From NCBI GenBank assembly GCA_027486585.1, contig JAIXOU010000064.1, positions 1 through 64,000 on the forward strand: a stretch of 64,000 bases of DNA. The letters are read 5' to 3'. Positions 8,974 to 18,907 of this stretch are shown piece after piece (positions within the stretch are counted from its first letter, which is position 1; every line of letters starts with the position of its first letter). The notes under the pieces are model-generated. The model was not told where the DNA came from and did no database searches. It saw only the letters and a list, made by a program, of their open reading frames with translations. The translations under genes and the position numbers were made by a program. This DNA is from Verrucomicrobiaceae bacterium. GTDB taxonomy: Bacteria; Verrucomicrobiota; Verrucomicrobiia; Verrucomicrobiales; Verrucomicrobiaceae.

Positions 8974-11505
8974 TTAGCTGGGCTCCTTGCGGCTGGAGTG
9001 AGAGAAGAAATGCTCGGTGATGAGATCAGAGAGCTTTTCCAGGCCCAGTGTCAGGTTCTCACAAAGAGCAGGAACATGACCGAAAACTTCATCGCCTGCT
9101 TTGGCCAAGGCGGCCAGGTTTAGGGCAATGAGTTCAGATTGTAAGGCATCGATCTGAAGGCGTGAGCTGTCTCCAGCATCTTTGCCGGGCGCACTGGGTA
9201 ATTGCTTGATTTGCGTGCCCAGGATGCGGCTTTGGTGTAGGACCGAACGGGGATTGATGTCATTGAGCAGCAGTAGATCCAAGACCGGCACCAAGCTGGG
9301 CCGGGCAAAGTGAAGTCGGCGATAGGTCATGGTGCTATCACAGATTTCCAACAAAGGATTGAGCAGCGTGTCGTCGAGCGCGCTGTGCTCCGTCGCTGTT
9401 TTGACGAGGCCGAGGACGATGTACGCGCGCTCGATCCGCTTGCCAATTTCAAGGAAGCGCCAGCCATGACCACGCGTCATGTTTTCCTGCTGCATCCCAC
9501 TGAAGGCCGCTAGATCCAAAATGAGCGTGTCCAGAACGCCCTGCGCTGTGGAGATCACAAACGGACCCGCTGGCAGGCGAATGTCGCGCTCGATACGATT
9601 GAAAAGACGCCAGGTATCGTCCGAAAGCCGATCCCGAGCCGCTGTGGCATTGTAGCGCAGGCGGCTGAGCAGATCGGGGATGCTACCATGACGCTTCGGA
9701 TCTAATAATAGGGCCTGAAGGTGATCATGGATGGTGGTGACATCTGCTGGCACAATCCCCATCTGGACCATGAGGGCAATGCAGCCCTGCAACTCGCGAC
9801 TTTGAGTAGTGGTGCGCTCCCCAGCGATCCTCTGCATGACAGATCGCAGGACACGCACTGTGGCCTCTAGCCGCTCGGCGTAGCGACCGAGCCAATAGAG
9901 ATGATCGGCCGCACGGCTGGGAACTCCGCTAGGCGGTCTGGCAGGGCGGATAACGACAGGCTGTTGTTTTTTGCGACTCTCGTAATAGGCGTCCACCGCA
10001 CCATCTCCAACGACCCAGGTGTCTTTGCTAATGCCACCACTGCGCATCGTCACCAACCACCGACGTGGCTCTGGACTGACTCGGGAAAGGCCGCCTGGCA
10101 TCGCCACAAAGCCGTCGCCTTGGGCAATCGAGAAAGCACGCCAGACCAGCGAGCGCGGTTCAATGGCTTTGCCTGTCCACGTGGGTGTGGTTGAAAGGTT
10201 GAGGACTTCTTGCGCGACCCATTCATGCGGTGAGGCACGAATGGTATCCAACATGCGCGCTTTTTGCTCGGTATCCAGATCGGCGAGGAAGATGGGGTCG
10301 CGGGCACCACGCACAAAGGCGGGCTTGATCACCCAGCGGTCGGGCGTGTTTAGCACCAGATCCAGTTCGCGCTTTTGCCCACACCACCAAGTCGGCACGC
10401 AGGGGATGAGCAGAGTCTCACCCAGCAGATGGCGGCATAACCCGGGCATAAAGGGATGCAGGGCAGGGGTCTCGATCAATCCAGTGCCCAGTCCATTGGC
10501 CATGGCGATGCTGCCGCTGCGCCAGGCTTCAAGTAAGCCAGCGGTGCCGAGCATGGAGTCCGAATTGAGTTCCAGAGGATCGCAAAAAACGTCATCGACC
10601 TGTCTCACCAGCACATCGACTCGGCGCAGACCTTCAAGGGTTTTGAGATGCACATGTCGATCACGCACCGTCAGGTCGGCTCCTTCGACAAGGGGAAAGC
10701 CCAGGTAACGTGCTTGAAAAGCATGCTCAAAGTAGGTCTCATTGTAGGGCCCAGGTGTGAGCATGAGGATGCCTGCATCGCCGCTGCGGTGCTTCGGGGC
10801 CAGAGAGCGCAGCATATCGCGCTTCATTTCAAAATAAGCGGCCAAGCGCCGGACCTTTGAGGCATTGAACTCCTCTGCATAGACGTTTGCCAAAATGATC
10901 CGGTTTTCCAGGGCATAACCGTGTCCGCTAGGGGATTGCGCGCGGTCGGCTAGGACTCGCCATTGGCCGTCAGATGCACGCACGAGGTCACAGCCCATGT
11001 TGAAGACAAAACGTCCACCTGCTGGATTGATGCCGACGACAGTGCGTAGAAAACCAGGATTAGCATGGATCAGAGCCGGTGGGATGAGGCCATCGCGCAG
11101 TAATTTTTGCGGGCCATATAAATCCAGCAGAATGGCATTGAGCAGGCGTCCCCGCTGATCAAGCCCGCGCTGAATCTGCTGAAATTCCTCTTGGGCCACA
11201 ATGAAGGGCAGGGTATCTAGCGACCATGGACGGCTTGAGCTTTGGGCATCATCATAGATGTTGTATGTCACGCCATGATCATGCAGAAGGCGTTGAATAC
11301 TGGCTGAGCGGGATGAGAAGTCGTCCTCAGTGCATTGGTTTAAAAAGCTGCCAAAGGTCTTCCAATGTGGGCGTAACTCACCGTTTGGGAGCAGCATTTC
11401 ATCGTAAGTTCCAGCCTCAGGGCGGTAGCCTTTGACGCCAGTCGGCGTGGTCGCAGACTGTTGTTGTTGAAAGACTTTGGGAGGTTGGTTGGCTGTTTGT
11501 GGCAT
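8974..11505 (-). CDS. Circularly permuted ATP-grasp plus alpha-E domain protein
   Basis: N-terminal CP-ATP-grasp (LLDLYGPQKLLRDG, GPYNETYFEHAFQARYLGFPLVEGADL) and C-terminal alpha-E (RAADHLYWLGRYAERLEATVRVLR); beside transglutaminase as in known clusters. Confidence 0.9.
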   Translation of the reverse strand: MPQTANQPPKVFQQQQSATTPTGVKGYRPEAGTYDEMLLPNGELRPHWKTFGSFLNQCTEDDFSSRSASIQRLLHDHGVTYNIYDDAQSSSRPWSLDTLPFIVAQEEFQQIQRGLDQRGRLLNAILLDLYGPQKLLRDGLIPPALIHANPGFLRTVVGINPAGGRFVFNMGCDLVRASDGQWRVLADRAQSPSGHGYALENRIILANVYAEEFNASKVRRLAAYFEMKRDMLRSLAPKHRSGDAGILMLTPGPYNETYFEHAFQARYLGFPLVEGADLTVRDRHVHLKTLEGLRRVDVLVRQVDDVFCDPLELNSDSMLGTAGLLEAWRSGSIAMANGLGTGLIETPALHPFMPGLCRHLLGETLLIPCVPTWWCGQKRELDLVLNTPDRWVIKPAFVRGARDPIFLADLDTEQKARMLDTIRASPHEWVAQEVLNLSTTPTWTGKAIEPRSLVWRAFSIAQGDGFVAMPGGLSRVSPEPRRWLVTMRSGGISKDTWVVGDGAVDAYYESRKKQQPVVIRPARPPSGVPSRAADHLYWLGRYAERLEATVRVLRSVMQRIAGERTTTQSRELQGCIALMVQMGIVPADVTTIHDHLQALLLDPKRHGSIPDLLSRLRYNATAARDRLSDDTWRLFNRIERDIRLPAGPFVISTAQGVLDTLILDLAAFSGMQQENMTRGHGWRFLEIGKRIERAYIVLGLVKTATEHSALDDTLLNPLLEICDSTMTYRRLHFARPSLVPVLDLLLLNDINPRSVLHQSRILGTQIKQLPSAPGKDAGDSSRLQIDALQSELIALNLAALAKAGDEVFGHVPALCENLTLGLEKLSDLITEHFFSHSSRKEPS

Positions 11506-11635
11506 CGACAGAACGTCTTACGGATAGCAGCATACACCGCCAGAATCGGGCCAAGTGCCACGCATTCCGTGTGGCATTGACATTGTTCCCTAAACCACCT
11601 TTGGCAGAAGATGCCAAAAGGAATCTTCTAAGTTT

Positions 11636-11662
11636 GAAGGGCACCTCGTTGAGGTGCCCTTC
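11636..11662 (-). terminator. Hairpin, probable terminator of the 11674..11868 gene
   Basis: GAAGGGCACCTC-GTT-GAGGTGCCCTTC perfect 12-bp stem just past the stop; no strong T-tract. Confidence 0.5.
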
Positions 11663-11673
11663 ATTGATGGAGG

Positions 11674-11868
11674 TTATCGGCTACCGGGCATCATTTGCCC
11701 ATAGCGGGAGTTGCCTTCCCATTTGGGAGGGCGATTCCATGGCAGGGTGCTGTCAGTGACCTTCGGCGGAACGCGCTCGCGGCGTTTTGGCTCATCGGAG
11801 GCACAGGAAACCAGAGAGGCTACAGAAAGCAGCGACAGAAGGGAAAGCAAAAGAACTCGGGTTTTCAT
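11674..11868 (-). CDS. Small lipoprotein
   Basis: Signal peptide with lipobox-like LVSC at N-terminus. Confidence 0.5.
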   Translation of the reverse strand: MKTRVLLLSLLSLLSVASLVSCASDEPKRRERVPPKVTDSTLPWNRPPKWEGNSRYGQMMPGSR

Positions 11869-11888
11869 AAGGGGGAGGAAGGCGAGGC

Positions 11889-12674
11889 TTATTGATAAAG
11901 CTTTTCAAGGATGACACGATCACCTGGAGCAATGCTCATGCCAGCAGCAAGGGTGTCTGGAATGATATTAGCCACGGTGCGCTCACCTTGCACTGCAACG
12001 ATGCTGAGCTTGCCGACGGTTTGTGATCCACGAATGACCAAGAGCTTGGTTGCTTCACTGATACCGCGAGATTGACCTGCATCGACCACGACAAAACCCC
12101 AGTCACTGTTCACGGCTACGATGCGTGCATTCAGGCTGTTGCGATCAAAGGCCTTTTTGCGGTCTTCGATTTTGCGGACGACTTCATCCAGAGCGCGGCG
12201 GGCTTCGACCATTTTACCTTCTTCAGCTTCGGCTTCTTTTTTCTTCATTTCAGCCTCGGCTTGCAGTTCGGCAGTGGCTTTTTTCATGCCGTTGATCTCT
12301 TCCACCATGGTTTCAGGCTTCATCCCCTGGGGCAGCTTATCAAGACGGACGCGTAGATCAGCGAGCTTTTTGTTGTTGTCGTCCAAGTCGCCTTGAGCAC
12401 GCTTGGTGTCGTTGTCGGCTTGAGCAATCTTGAGTTTTTGAGCCTTTGTCTTTTCCTGTTCAGTGGAAAGTTCGTCGGCCAATTTTGCCACTTCACTGTT
12501 CACTGTGCCGATTTCAGCGACGACAGCGTTGACGTCTTTGAGCGCGCCTTGGACCTGAACGTTAGTTGTGGTGACTTCGGCACGCACTTTGACGAATTCA
12601 CGCCCGTTGACATAGGCGAAGAAGGTTGAGGCGATGATCAGCAGGGCGCTGAGGATGAAAAATACTTTAGTCAT
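11889..12674 (-). CDS. Membrane-anchored coiled-coil protein
   Basis: N-terminal TM, coiled coil, C-terminal domain WGFVVVDAGQSRGISEATKLLV...GDRVI paralogous to the next gene. Confidence 0.6.
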   Translation of the reverse strand: MTKVFFILSALLIIASTFFAYVNGREFVKVRAEVTTTNVQVQGALKDVNAVVAEIGTVNSEVAKLADELSTEQEKTKAQKLKIAQADNDTKRAQGDLDDNNKKLADLRVRLDKLPQGMKPETMVEEINGMKKATAELQAEAEMKKKEAEAEEGKMVEARRALDEVVRKIEDRKKAFDRNSLNARIVAVNSDWGFVVVDAGQSRGISEATKLLVIRGSQTVGKLSIVAVQGERTVANIIPDTLAAGMSIAPGDRVILEKLYQ

Positions 12675-12726
12675 GAGTTAGGGGGAGCGAAAAGGTTGGT
12701 CGGAGGGAAGTCGAACAGAAAACGAA

Positions 12727-13815
12727 TTATTTAGCGGCTGGAGCTGCACCGAAGGGATCAGCCGTGCTGGGCGCTGCGGGTGTACCTGGAGCTGGGGTTG
12801 GGGCCGCGCCAAAGGGATCAGAACCCATGGCTGGAGCTGGGGCAGCTGGTGCCGGAGCAGCACCAAAGGGATCGGAACCCATGGCTGGCGCAGCAGGGGC
12901 CGCTGGAGCAGCGCCAAAAGGATCAGAACCCATGGCTGGCGCAGCTGCCTCAGGGGTGGCTGTCGGCATGGCTGGTGTAGTTGAGGCTCCTTCAGCCGCA
13001 GGTGCGTCTTTTTTGGCTGCGTTGCCTTTGCTGTCGGTGTTTTGAGTTGCAGCGGCGACCACTGAATCACCGGTTTGGATAAATTCACCTTCTGCAAGGC
13101 TGCCCGGGATCAGTTCGGCGATGGCTCCGTTCTGTTCGACGTTTCTGACTTTCAGCTTAGCGATGACGTTTTTACCGCGTTTGACTTCAAGGTCAGCGTT
13201 GGCGAAAACGCCTCCGGTGTTGCCTTTGTTCAGAATGCCAAAACCCCACTCTGGGAAGTATTGAGAAATACGAGCGGTGAATTCTGGATCGACGACTCCC
13301 TTGCGGCCGCGGGCTTCAGTTTCGCGGAGTTTAGCCGTTTGAGCGACGACGTTTTCGAATTCTGCTTTGGCTGAGGCGATACGCTGAGTCTGATTGGCGG
13401 CGGCACCTTCAGCCTCGAGCTTTTCTTTTTTGACCTTTTCGATCTGGGCAATGAGTTTTTCGATGTCGCCTGCTTCATCGATTTGTTTTTGCACCGATGT
13501 GACCTGCTGCGAGATTTGCTCTAGATTGCCTTTAATGACGGTTAGCGCGGCTTCTTTTTCGACGGCTTCAGCAGCTAGCTTGACGGTTTCATCTTTGGCG
13601 CTTTGCAGATCTTTAACGGAAGTTTCCAGGACGGCTTTCTTGGCGATCAATCCTTCGTCACCCTCCTTTTTACGGGCTTGTGCGGCTTTTAGATTGGCCT
13701 TGGCAGAGGAAGCGCGTGTGCGCTCTTGATCGAGATCCTTTTGGTTGGACAAAGCAAAGTAGCAGGCTGCGCCGAGGCAGGCGGCAGAGAAAAGGGAGAG
13801 GATCTTCCAGAGCAT
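12727..13815 (-). CDS. Membrane-anchored coiled-coil protein with C-terminal PAMGSDPFGAAP repeats
   Basis: Same architecture as 11889..12674 plus an Ala/Pro tail with repeated MGSDPFGAAP. Confidence 0.65.
   Translation of the reverse strand: MLWKILSLFSAACLGAACYFALSNQKDLDQERTRASSAKANLKAAQARKKEGDEGLIAKKAVLETSVKDLQSAKDETVKLAAEAVEKEAALTVIKGNLEQISQQVTSVQKQIDEAGDIEKLIAQIEKVKKEKLEAEGAAANQTQRIASAKAEFENVVAQTAKLRETEARGRKGVVDPEFTARISQYFPEWGFGILNKGNTGGVFANADLEVKRGKNVIAKLKVRNVEQNGAIAELIPGSLAEGEFIQTGDSVVAAATQNTDSKGNAAKKDAPAAEGASTTPAMPTATPEAAAPAMGSDPFGAAPAAPAAPAMGSDPFGAAPAPAAPAPAMGSDPFGAAPTPAPGTPAAPSTADPFGAAPAAK
12806..12935. repeat. Tandem coding repeat encoding (P)AMGSDPFGAAP units
   Basis: Three near-identical copies of CCAAAGGGATCRGAACCCATGGCTGG at ~50-nt spacing. 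Confidence 0.8.
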
Positions 13816-13961
13816 GGTGGGGGTAAAAAATGAGAATTAGATGTCTCTTTTACCGAATGGAGTCATTTTCGACAACACCAATTTTCACAGATGTGAAAAT
13901 CTTATTTCCAGAAACCTGATTCTTACTTGCACTCAGAGTGCCCGCAGCCTATCAGAAAAGC

Positions 13962-14051
13962 GTCAGGGGCCGCAGATGTTCAGCTTGTGAATCCCGCCAG
14001 GTCCTGACGGAAGCAACGGCAGCATGCCTGTTCATGTTGCGGTCCCCTGGC
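13962..14051 (+). ncRNA. ffs: Bacterial small SRP RNA (4.5S-type)
   Basis: Contains CCAGGTCCTGACGGAAGCAACGGCAGC apical domain, closed by a long helix GTCAGGGGCCGCA.../...TGCGGTCCCCTGGC. Confidence 0.85.
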
Positions 14052-14103
14052 ACTATCCTCATCCCGTCCGTTGAGTGAATAGATTTTAATCATCAATTTG
14101 CAG

Positions 14104-14141
14104 CGCCTCGCTCCCTCGACAGGATGCGGGGCGTTTTATTT
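14104..14141 (+). terminator. Rho-independent terminator after SRP RNA
   Basis: CGCCTCGC ... GCGGGGCG stem (one G-T pair), then TTTTATTT. Confidence 0.65.
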
Positions 14142-14148
14142 CTCTACC

Positions 14149-15675
14149 ATGGCATCCGCATCCTCATCTCCCTCTGGCATTTGTTATCTCGTCGGCGCTG
14201 GCCCCGGCGATCCTGGATTGTTGACTCTTAAAGGCAAGGAATGCATCGAAGCCGCTGATGTGCTGGTCTATGATTACCTCTGCAATCCAGAGCATCTACG
14301 TCATGCCAAGCCTGGTACAGAGCGGCTCTATGTCGGCAAAAAGGCTAAAGATCACACGCTGACTCAAGACAAAATCAATGAACTCATCGTTAAACTCACC
14401 CGCGAAGGGAAGGTGGTGACTCGGCTCAAAGGCGGGGATCCCGTGCTTTTTGGTCGCGGCGCGGAAGAGGCTGCTGAACTGGCTGATGCTGGTGTACGCT
14501 TTGAAATCGTTCCTGGAATTACCAGTGCGATTGCTGGTCCGGCTTATGCGGGTATTCCGGTGACGCATCGTGATCATTGCAGTCAATTGACCATTTTTAC
14601 AGGCCATGAGGACCCGACAAAAGAGGAAACCAGCCTGGATTATGCCAAAATAGCCAAAGCGGATGGCACGAAAGTTTTCCTCATGGGTGTGGAGCGCATG
14701 GAGGAAATCACGGGCAAGTTTATTTCCAATGGCGCTGATCCCGACACGCCGATGGCGCTGGTCCGCTGGGCTACGCATGGCTGTCAGCAGACGCTCGTCG
14801 GCACTCTTGGCACGATGGCTGCAAAAGTGAAAGAGGCTGGTTTTAAAGCCCCTGCTGTCGCTGTCGTCGGTAATGTGGTGAAAGAGCGTGCAAAGATCAA
14901 TTGGTTCGAGTCGCGCCCATTATTCGGTAAGAAAATCGTTGTGACCCGCACACGTCAACAGGCTGGTGTGCTGAGCAAAAAGCTACGCGATCTCGGTGCC
15001 GATGTCATCGAACTCCCGACAATCCGCATTGAGGAGCCAACCGACTTGCTGGCCTTTGGTGAATTGGTGCAGGACTGTCATACCTATGAATGGATCCTTT
15101 TCACCAGCCCGAACGGTGTGGATGCGTTCTTTAAAATGTTCGATAAACTTTACACCGATGCCCGCAGCATTGGCGGTGTGCGCATCGCCTGTATCGGACC
15201 AGGCACGGCTGAAAAGGTCCGCGCTCGCCATCTGGCGGTTGATCTCATGCCGGAGAAAGACTTCGTGGCAGAAGGTCTGGTGAAAGCGCTCAAAGAGCAT
15301 CAAAACCTTGAAAACGTGAACATCCTCTGGGTGCGTGCCCAGGAGACTCGTGAAATCATTGCGAATGAACTGACCGGGCTGGGGGCCATTGTGGATGAAG
15401 CCATCGCCTACCGTACCGTGAAGGAAACCGAGGATAATCTGGAAGCTCTGGCTCGCCTCAAAAATGAAGGCGCTGACATGATCACCTTTACCAGTGCTAG
15501 CACGGTTGATTGCTTCATGGATCTCGGCGTGCCGTTACCTGAAGGCTGCAAGATCGCCTGTATCGGTCCTGTGACTGCTACGGCGATCAAAAAACACGGT
15601 CTCAGTTTGGATGTGAATGCCGAGGTGAACACCATCCCAGGGCTCGTCGCAGCGATCGAGAAGTACTGGAAATAG
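14149..15675 (+). CDS. Uroporphyrinogen-III C-methyltransferase / uroporphyrinogen-III synthase fusion (CobA-HemD)
   Basis: YLVGAGPGDPGLLTLKG, VTRLKGGDPVLFGRGAEE, GIPVTHR, then HemD-like GKKIVVTRTRQQAGVLSKKLRDLGADVIELPTI; start chosen at MASASSSPSG. Confidence 0.93.
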   Translation: MASASSSPSGICYLVGAGPGDPGLLTLKGKECIEAADVLVYDYLCNPEHLRHAKPGTERLYVGKKAKDHTLTQDKINELIVKLTREGKVVTRLKGGDPVLFGRGAEEAAELADAGVRFEIVPGITSAIAGPAYAGIPVTHRDHCSQLTIFTGHEDPTKEETSLDYAKIAKADGTKVFLMGVERMEEITGKFISNGADPDTPMALVRWATHGCQQTLVGTLGTMAAKVKEAGFKAPAVAVVGNVVKERAKINWFESRPLFGKKIVVTRTRQQAGVLSKKLRDLGADVIELPTIRIEEPTDLLAFGELVQDCHTYEWILFTSPNGVDAFFKMFDKLYTDARSIGGVRIACIGPGTAEKVRARHLAVDLMPEKDFVAEGLVKALKEHQNLENVNILWVRAQETREIIANELTGLGAIVDEAIAYRTVKETEDNLEALARLKNEGADMITFTSASTVDCFMDLGVPLPEGCKIACIGPVTATAIKKHGLSLDVNAEVNTIPGLVAAIEKYWK

Positions 15676-15679
15676 GCTG

Positions 15680-17356
15680 TTACTTCTTTTTGCCCTTTGC
15701 CCGCTTTGGCTTAGTCGCGTCAGCAGGCAAAGGCCCTGCCATGGGCGCGGTTTCAAAAAAGGCGCCACCATTTTCCACACGTGGGTCTTTGGTTTTTGTC
15801 AGTTCAGTCATCAGACGCTCGCGCATCTGATCGCGGATCGTGGCGTAATCAGGATCTTGGGCCACGTTATGGACTTCGAAAGGGTCTTTGTTGATGGCAT
15901 AAAGCTCCTCTTCGGGCCGCAGGGCAAAGGCCCAATCAAAATGCTGTTTCCATTGCGGATTGTTACGCTCGCCAATCAGCCAGGCTTTGGTTGGACTGCT
16001 GTCCATGTCGGCAAAGCTAACGTGTGTGTTCTCGGTTAATGCAGTAACGCCAGCGTCCAAGTTTCCAGCGTCGCCCATCGGCATGCGATCAGGTTTGAAG
16101 TTCAGGATGTAAAGGTAATCTGCCGTACGCAGCGCTCGTTGAGGGTAGGGGAGGTAGCCTTCACGCGCTGACTCGACATGCCGCTCACGTCCCGTGATCA
16201 CGTAGTTACGTTCAGGATCAATTTGGCCGCCTTGGTTGCTTTTTAAAAGAGGCACAAGACTGCGGCCCGTCATGACCGCAGGCGGTGTCAGATGGGCCGT
16301 TTCAAGAAAGGTTGGAGCCAGATCCATGAGATTCACGAAGTCATCCACCACGCGCCCTGGCACCGTGCCGGCACCACGCACCGCCAGAGTCACATGCGTG
16401 CCGAAGTCGTAGAGATTACATTTTCCATGGGGAAAGCCAGGCGCGCCATGGTCACCACTGACGACGACGAGGGTGTTATCCAGTTCACCCATCGCTTCCA
16501 ACTTCTTGAGATGCACACCGATGCAGGCATCAAAGGCCATGATCTCGCCAAAATAATCCGCGAGATCCTCCCGAACTTCCGGCATATCGGGCAGAAAGCT
16601 GGGCATCTTACCTTTAAGCTTCTCAGGGTCCATTCCCCAGAGCGCCTTCGCACTGCCCTTGGTCCATTTGCGGTGCACATTGGTCGGCCCATACCAGTAG
16701 CAAAACGGTTGTCCTTCAGGCCGTGCATTGATGAAGGAATCAAAGTTGCCAGCGACCTCGGCATAAATTTCAGCTTTGGCTGCCTCGATTTCTTTGCCTC
16801 CAGCAACGAGCTGGGTCACGGTTTCCGAGAATTGATTCACGCGGCTTCCAGACTGTTGAAAAGCATGAGCCTGTTCTCCATAAGGAGCATCAGCCGGTGA
16901 ACCAGGACTCCAGACTTTGTAGCTTTTGCCAATGTGATATCCCGCGTCTTTAAGCAGCAGGGGGAACGCTGGAATTTTGGGGTCCCAGACCGCTCCTTGC
17001 AGAATGGCGGCACGTCCTGTGCGCCAGAAATACTGTCCGGAAAGCAGCGAGCTGCGGCAGGGCGTGCAGGACGGAGCACAAACATGAGCGTTTTTAAAGA
17101 GCACCCCCTCCTTGGCAATTCGATCAATATTGGGCGTCTTGATCAGATCATTGACCGTGCCTTTGCCATCGAGATGCTGATAAAGGCTGCCATAACGGCC
17201 CATATCATCGGCAAAGAAAAACAAAATGTTGGGTCGCTTGATTTCTGCTGCGGAGAGGTTGGAAATGTTTCCTGATAGCAGGAGACTTAAGGAAAGAAGG
17301 AGTCGAATGCGCATGATCGATTTCTTTGAACGATTCAGTTCAAGACTAACTTGCAA
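15680..17356 (-). CDS. Sulfatase family protein
   Basis: [10 protein letters not shown] metal site; formylglycine-type motif [23 protein letters not shown]. Confidence 0.9.
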   Translation of the reverse strand: MQVSLELNRSKKSIMRIRLLLSLSLLLSGNISNLSAAEIKRPNILFFFADDMGRYGSLYQHLDGKGTVNDLIKTPNIDRIAKEGVLFKNAHVCAPSCTPCRSSLLSGQYFWRTGRAAILQGAVWDPKIPAFPLLLKDAGYHIGKSYKVWSPGSPADAPYGEQAHAFQQSGSRVNQFSETVTQLVAGGKEIEAAKAEIYAEVAGNFDSFINARPEGQPFCYWYGPTNVHRKWTKGSAKALWGMDPEKLKGKMPSFLPDMPEVREDLADYFGEIMAFDACIGVHLKKLEAMGELDNTLVVVSGDHGAPGFPHGKCNLYDFGTHVTLAVRGAGTVPGRVVDDFVNLMDLAPTFLETAHLTPPAVMTGRSLVPLLKSNQGGQIDPERNYVITGRERHVESAREGYLPYPQRALRTADYLYILNFKPDRMPMGDAGNLDAGVTALTENTHVSFADMDSSPTKAWLIGERNNPQWKQHFDWAFALRPEEELYAINKDPFEVHNVAQDPDYATIRDQMRERLMTELTKTKDPRVENGGAFFETAPMAGPLPADATKPKRAKGKKK

Positions 17357-17376
17357 GAGATTCAGCCTAACTCAGT

Positions 17377-18171
17377 GTGCTGATCGTGATCAAGGACTTC
17401 GAATTGATTGAACTCATTGCAAAAAGCTCTCGTAGCACGATTCATCGCGCTCGTGATTGCCGCAGCGGCGAGATCTTTGCAATCAAGCTATTGCCAGAGT
17501 CCTGCATCGAGACAGCCTGGAAAAGAGAGGCCACTGCGCTCACACAGATCCAGCACGAGCACATCATCCAAATGCATGAAAGCGGCCTTTGTGAAGGCGG
17601 CGCTTATTTAGCTTTAGAATGGTTGTCAGCGGCCGATCTCAGTTCAGTCGTAAGTGAGCAGCCGATGCCGATGAGTGAGTTTTCACGGCTCGTGAAGCAG
17701 TCGCTCTGCGCTCTTTCGGCCGTGCATCAGGCGGGCTATCTGCATCGGGACATCAAGCCTGAAAACCTCATGCAATCTAAATCGGGTGACTGGAAGTTGA
17801 TCGACTTTGGTGAAGCTCGACCGCTCTTAGAGGCTACTCAGCAGGCCATGATCGGCTCCATTTACTTCATGGCTCCTGAGCAGTTTGGGCAGGCACCTCT
17901 CACACCTCGCACGGACCTTTACTCTCTTGGATGCACCTTTTATCGGGCAGTCACGGGGCGTTACCTGCATGACGGAGATACCACGGCCCAAGTCATCGCC
18001 AGCCACCTGCATCCTAGCCCGATCACTCTTCAGAACCAACCTCCCAGGCTCCCGATGCAGCTCGCCCAGTGGCTACAGACGCTGGTTTCTCGTCAACCCT
18101 CCGGTCGTCCCATCTCTGCCCAATGGGCCTTAGAGCAGTTTGATACAATAAACATCAACGCCCACAGTTGA
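17377..18171 (+). CDS. Serine/threonine protein kinase
   Basis: HRDIKPENL, IDFGEA, MAPEQF; GTG start. Confidence 0.9.
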   Translation: MLIVIKDFELIELIAKSSRSTIHRARDCRSGEIFAIKLLPESCIETAWKREATALTQIQHEHIIQMHESGLCEGGAYLALEWLSAADLSSVVSEQPMPMSEFSRLVKQSLCALSAVHQAGYLHRDIKPENLMQSKSGDWKLIDFGEARPLLEATQQAMIGSIYFMAPEQFGQAPLTPRTDLYSLGCTFYRAVTGRYLHDGDTTAQVIASHLHPSPITLQNQPPRLPMQLAQWLQTLVSRQPSGRPISAQWALEQFDTININAHS

Positions 18172-18217
18172 CACCACCTAACGCCGCACTTAGAATCACT
18201 CTCGCTCAAGAGCGAAT

Positions 18218-18292
18218 GGCGGGGTAGCAAAGTGGTAATGCACTGGTCTGCAAAACCGGTATGCGCGGGTTCAATTCCCGCCCCCGCCTCCA
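18218..18292 (+). tRNA. tRNA-Cys (GCA)
   Basis: Acceptor GGCGGGG/CCCCGCC, anticodon loop CTGCAAA, T-arm GCGGGTTCAATTCCCGC, encoded CCA. Confidence 0.93.
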
Positions 18293-18752
18293 CTTGTTGA
18301 AAATCAACGAGTTAAATCTAATCAAATTTAAGTAATGACTCGGATGATCACGTGTGTCAGCAACTGACAAAATAGTGGAAGTAGTCAAGCAAGTCACCAC
18401 GCAACCCAAAACAGGGAGCGTTTTTGGTCACTTTGATTCCACGACCTTGATCCCGAAGAAACATCACTAAACGCTCTGAAACAACTTATTAGCGCTCTAG
18501 ATGGGCTGTTAGATTCGCGAATTCAGAAGTGTCATGGAGCCACCCCGTTTCTCTGGCCCACGATACCAAGGATTTGGACTGGAGATTGAACCATTCCGCC
18601 TCATCTGTTCGAGCGCTTGTTCCTGTGTCAAGGTATTGGCAGCGAGCCTTGAACTCTCTAATCGCATCTGAACAAGTCGCGCCCGCGTCATAACCTTGAT
18701 GCCGGATGGGGTGATGATTTCTTCTGTAATCATTTAAATCCAAGGTGAGCCC

Positions 18753-18898
18753 TAATGGGCTTGGAGATTGAGTCAGACTTCGGCCAGCTAGAAGTAGCGG
18801 GCGAGGCGTAGTGCGGTGTCGGCGGTGATGGATCACTTGCTTGGAGGAGCACGAAGCTGAGCGAGCTTGCGCAGGGCGGATGCTGGATGTCTGGCGGT
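18753..18898 (-). pseudogene. Remnant of a higBA toxin-antitoxin cassette with internal deletion
   Basis: 18753-18842 aligns with 48610-48700 (higA) and 18847-18898 with ~49014-49067 (higB); about 300 bp between them is missing. Confidence 0.8.
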
Positions 18899-18907
18899 GT
18901 CTGACCA

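Noticed and set aside
7282-11435. Long antisense ORFs such as 7282..7905 -, 10019..10708 + and 7673..8284 -
   Set aside because: They lie opposite well-supported genes and have low-complexity, non-protein-like composition
18218-18292. Integration of the 18-61 kb region into tRNA-Cys as an att site
   Set aside because: I did not see a downstream copy of the tRNA 3' end, and no integrase gene is in the window
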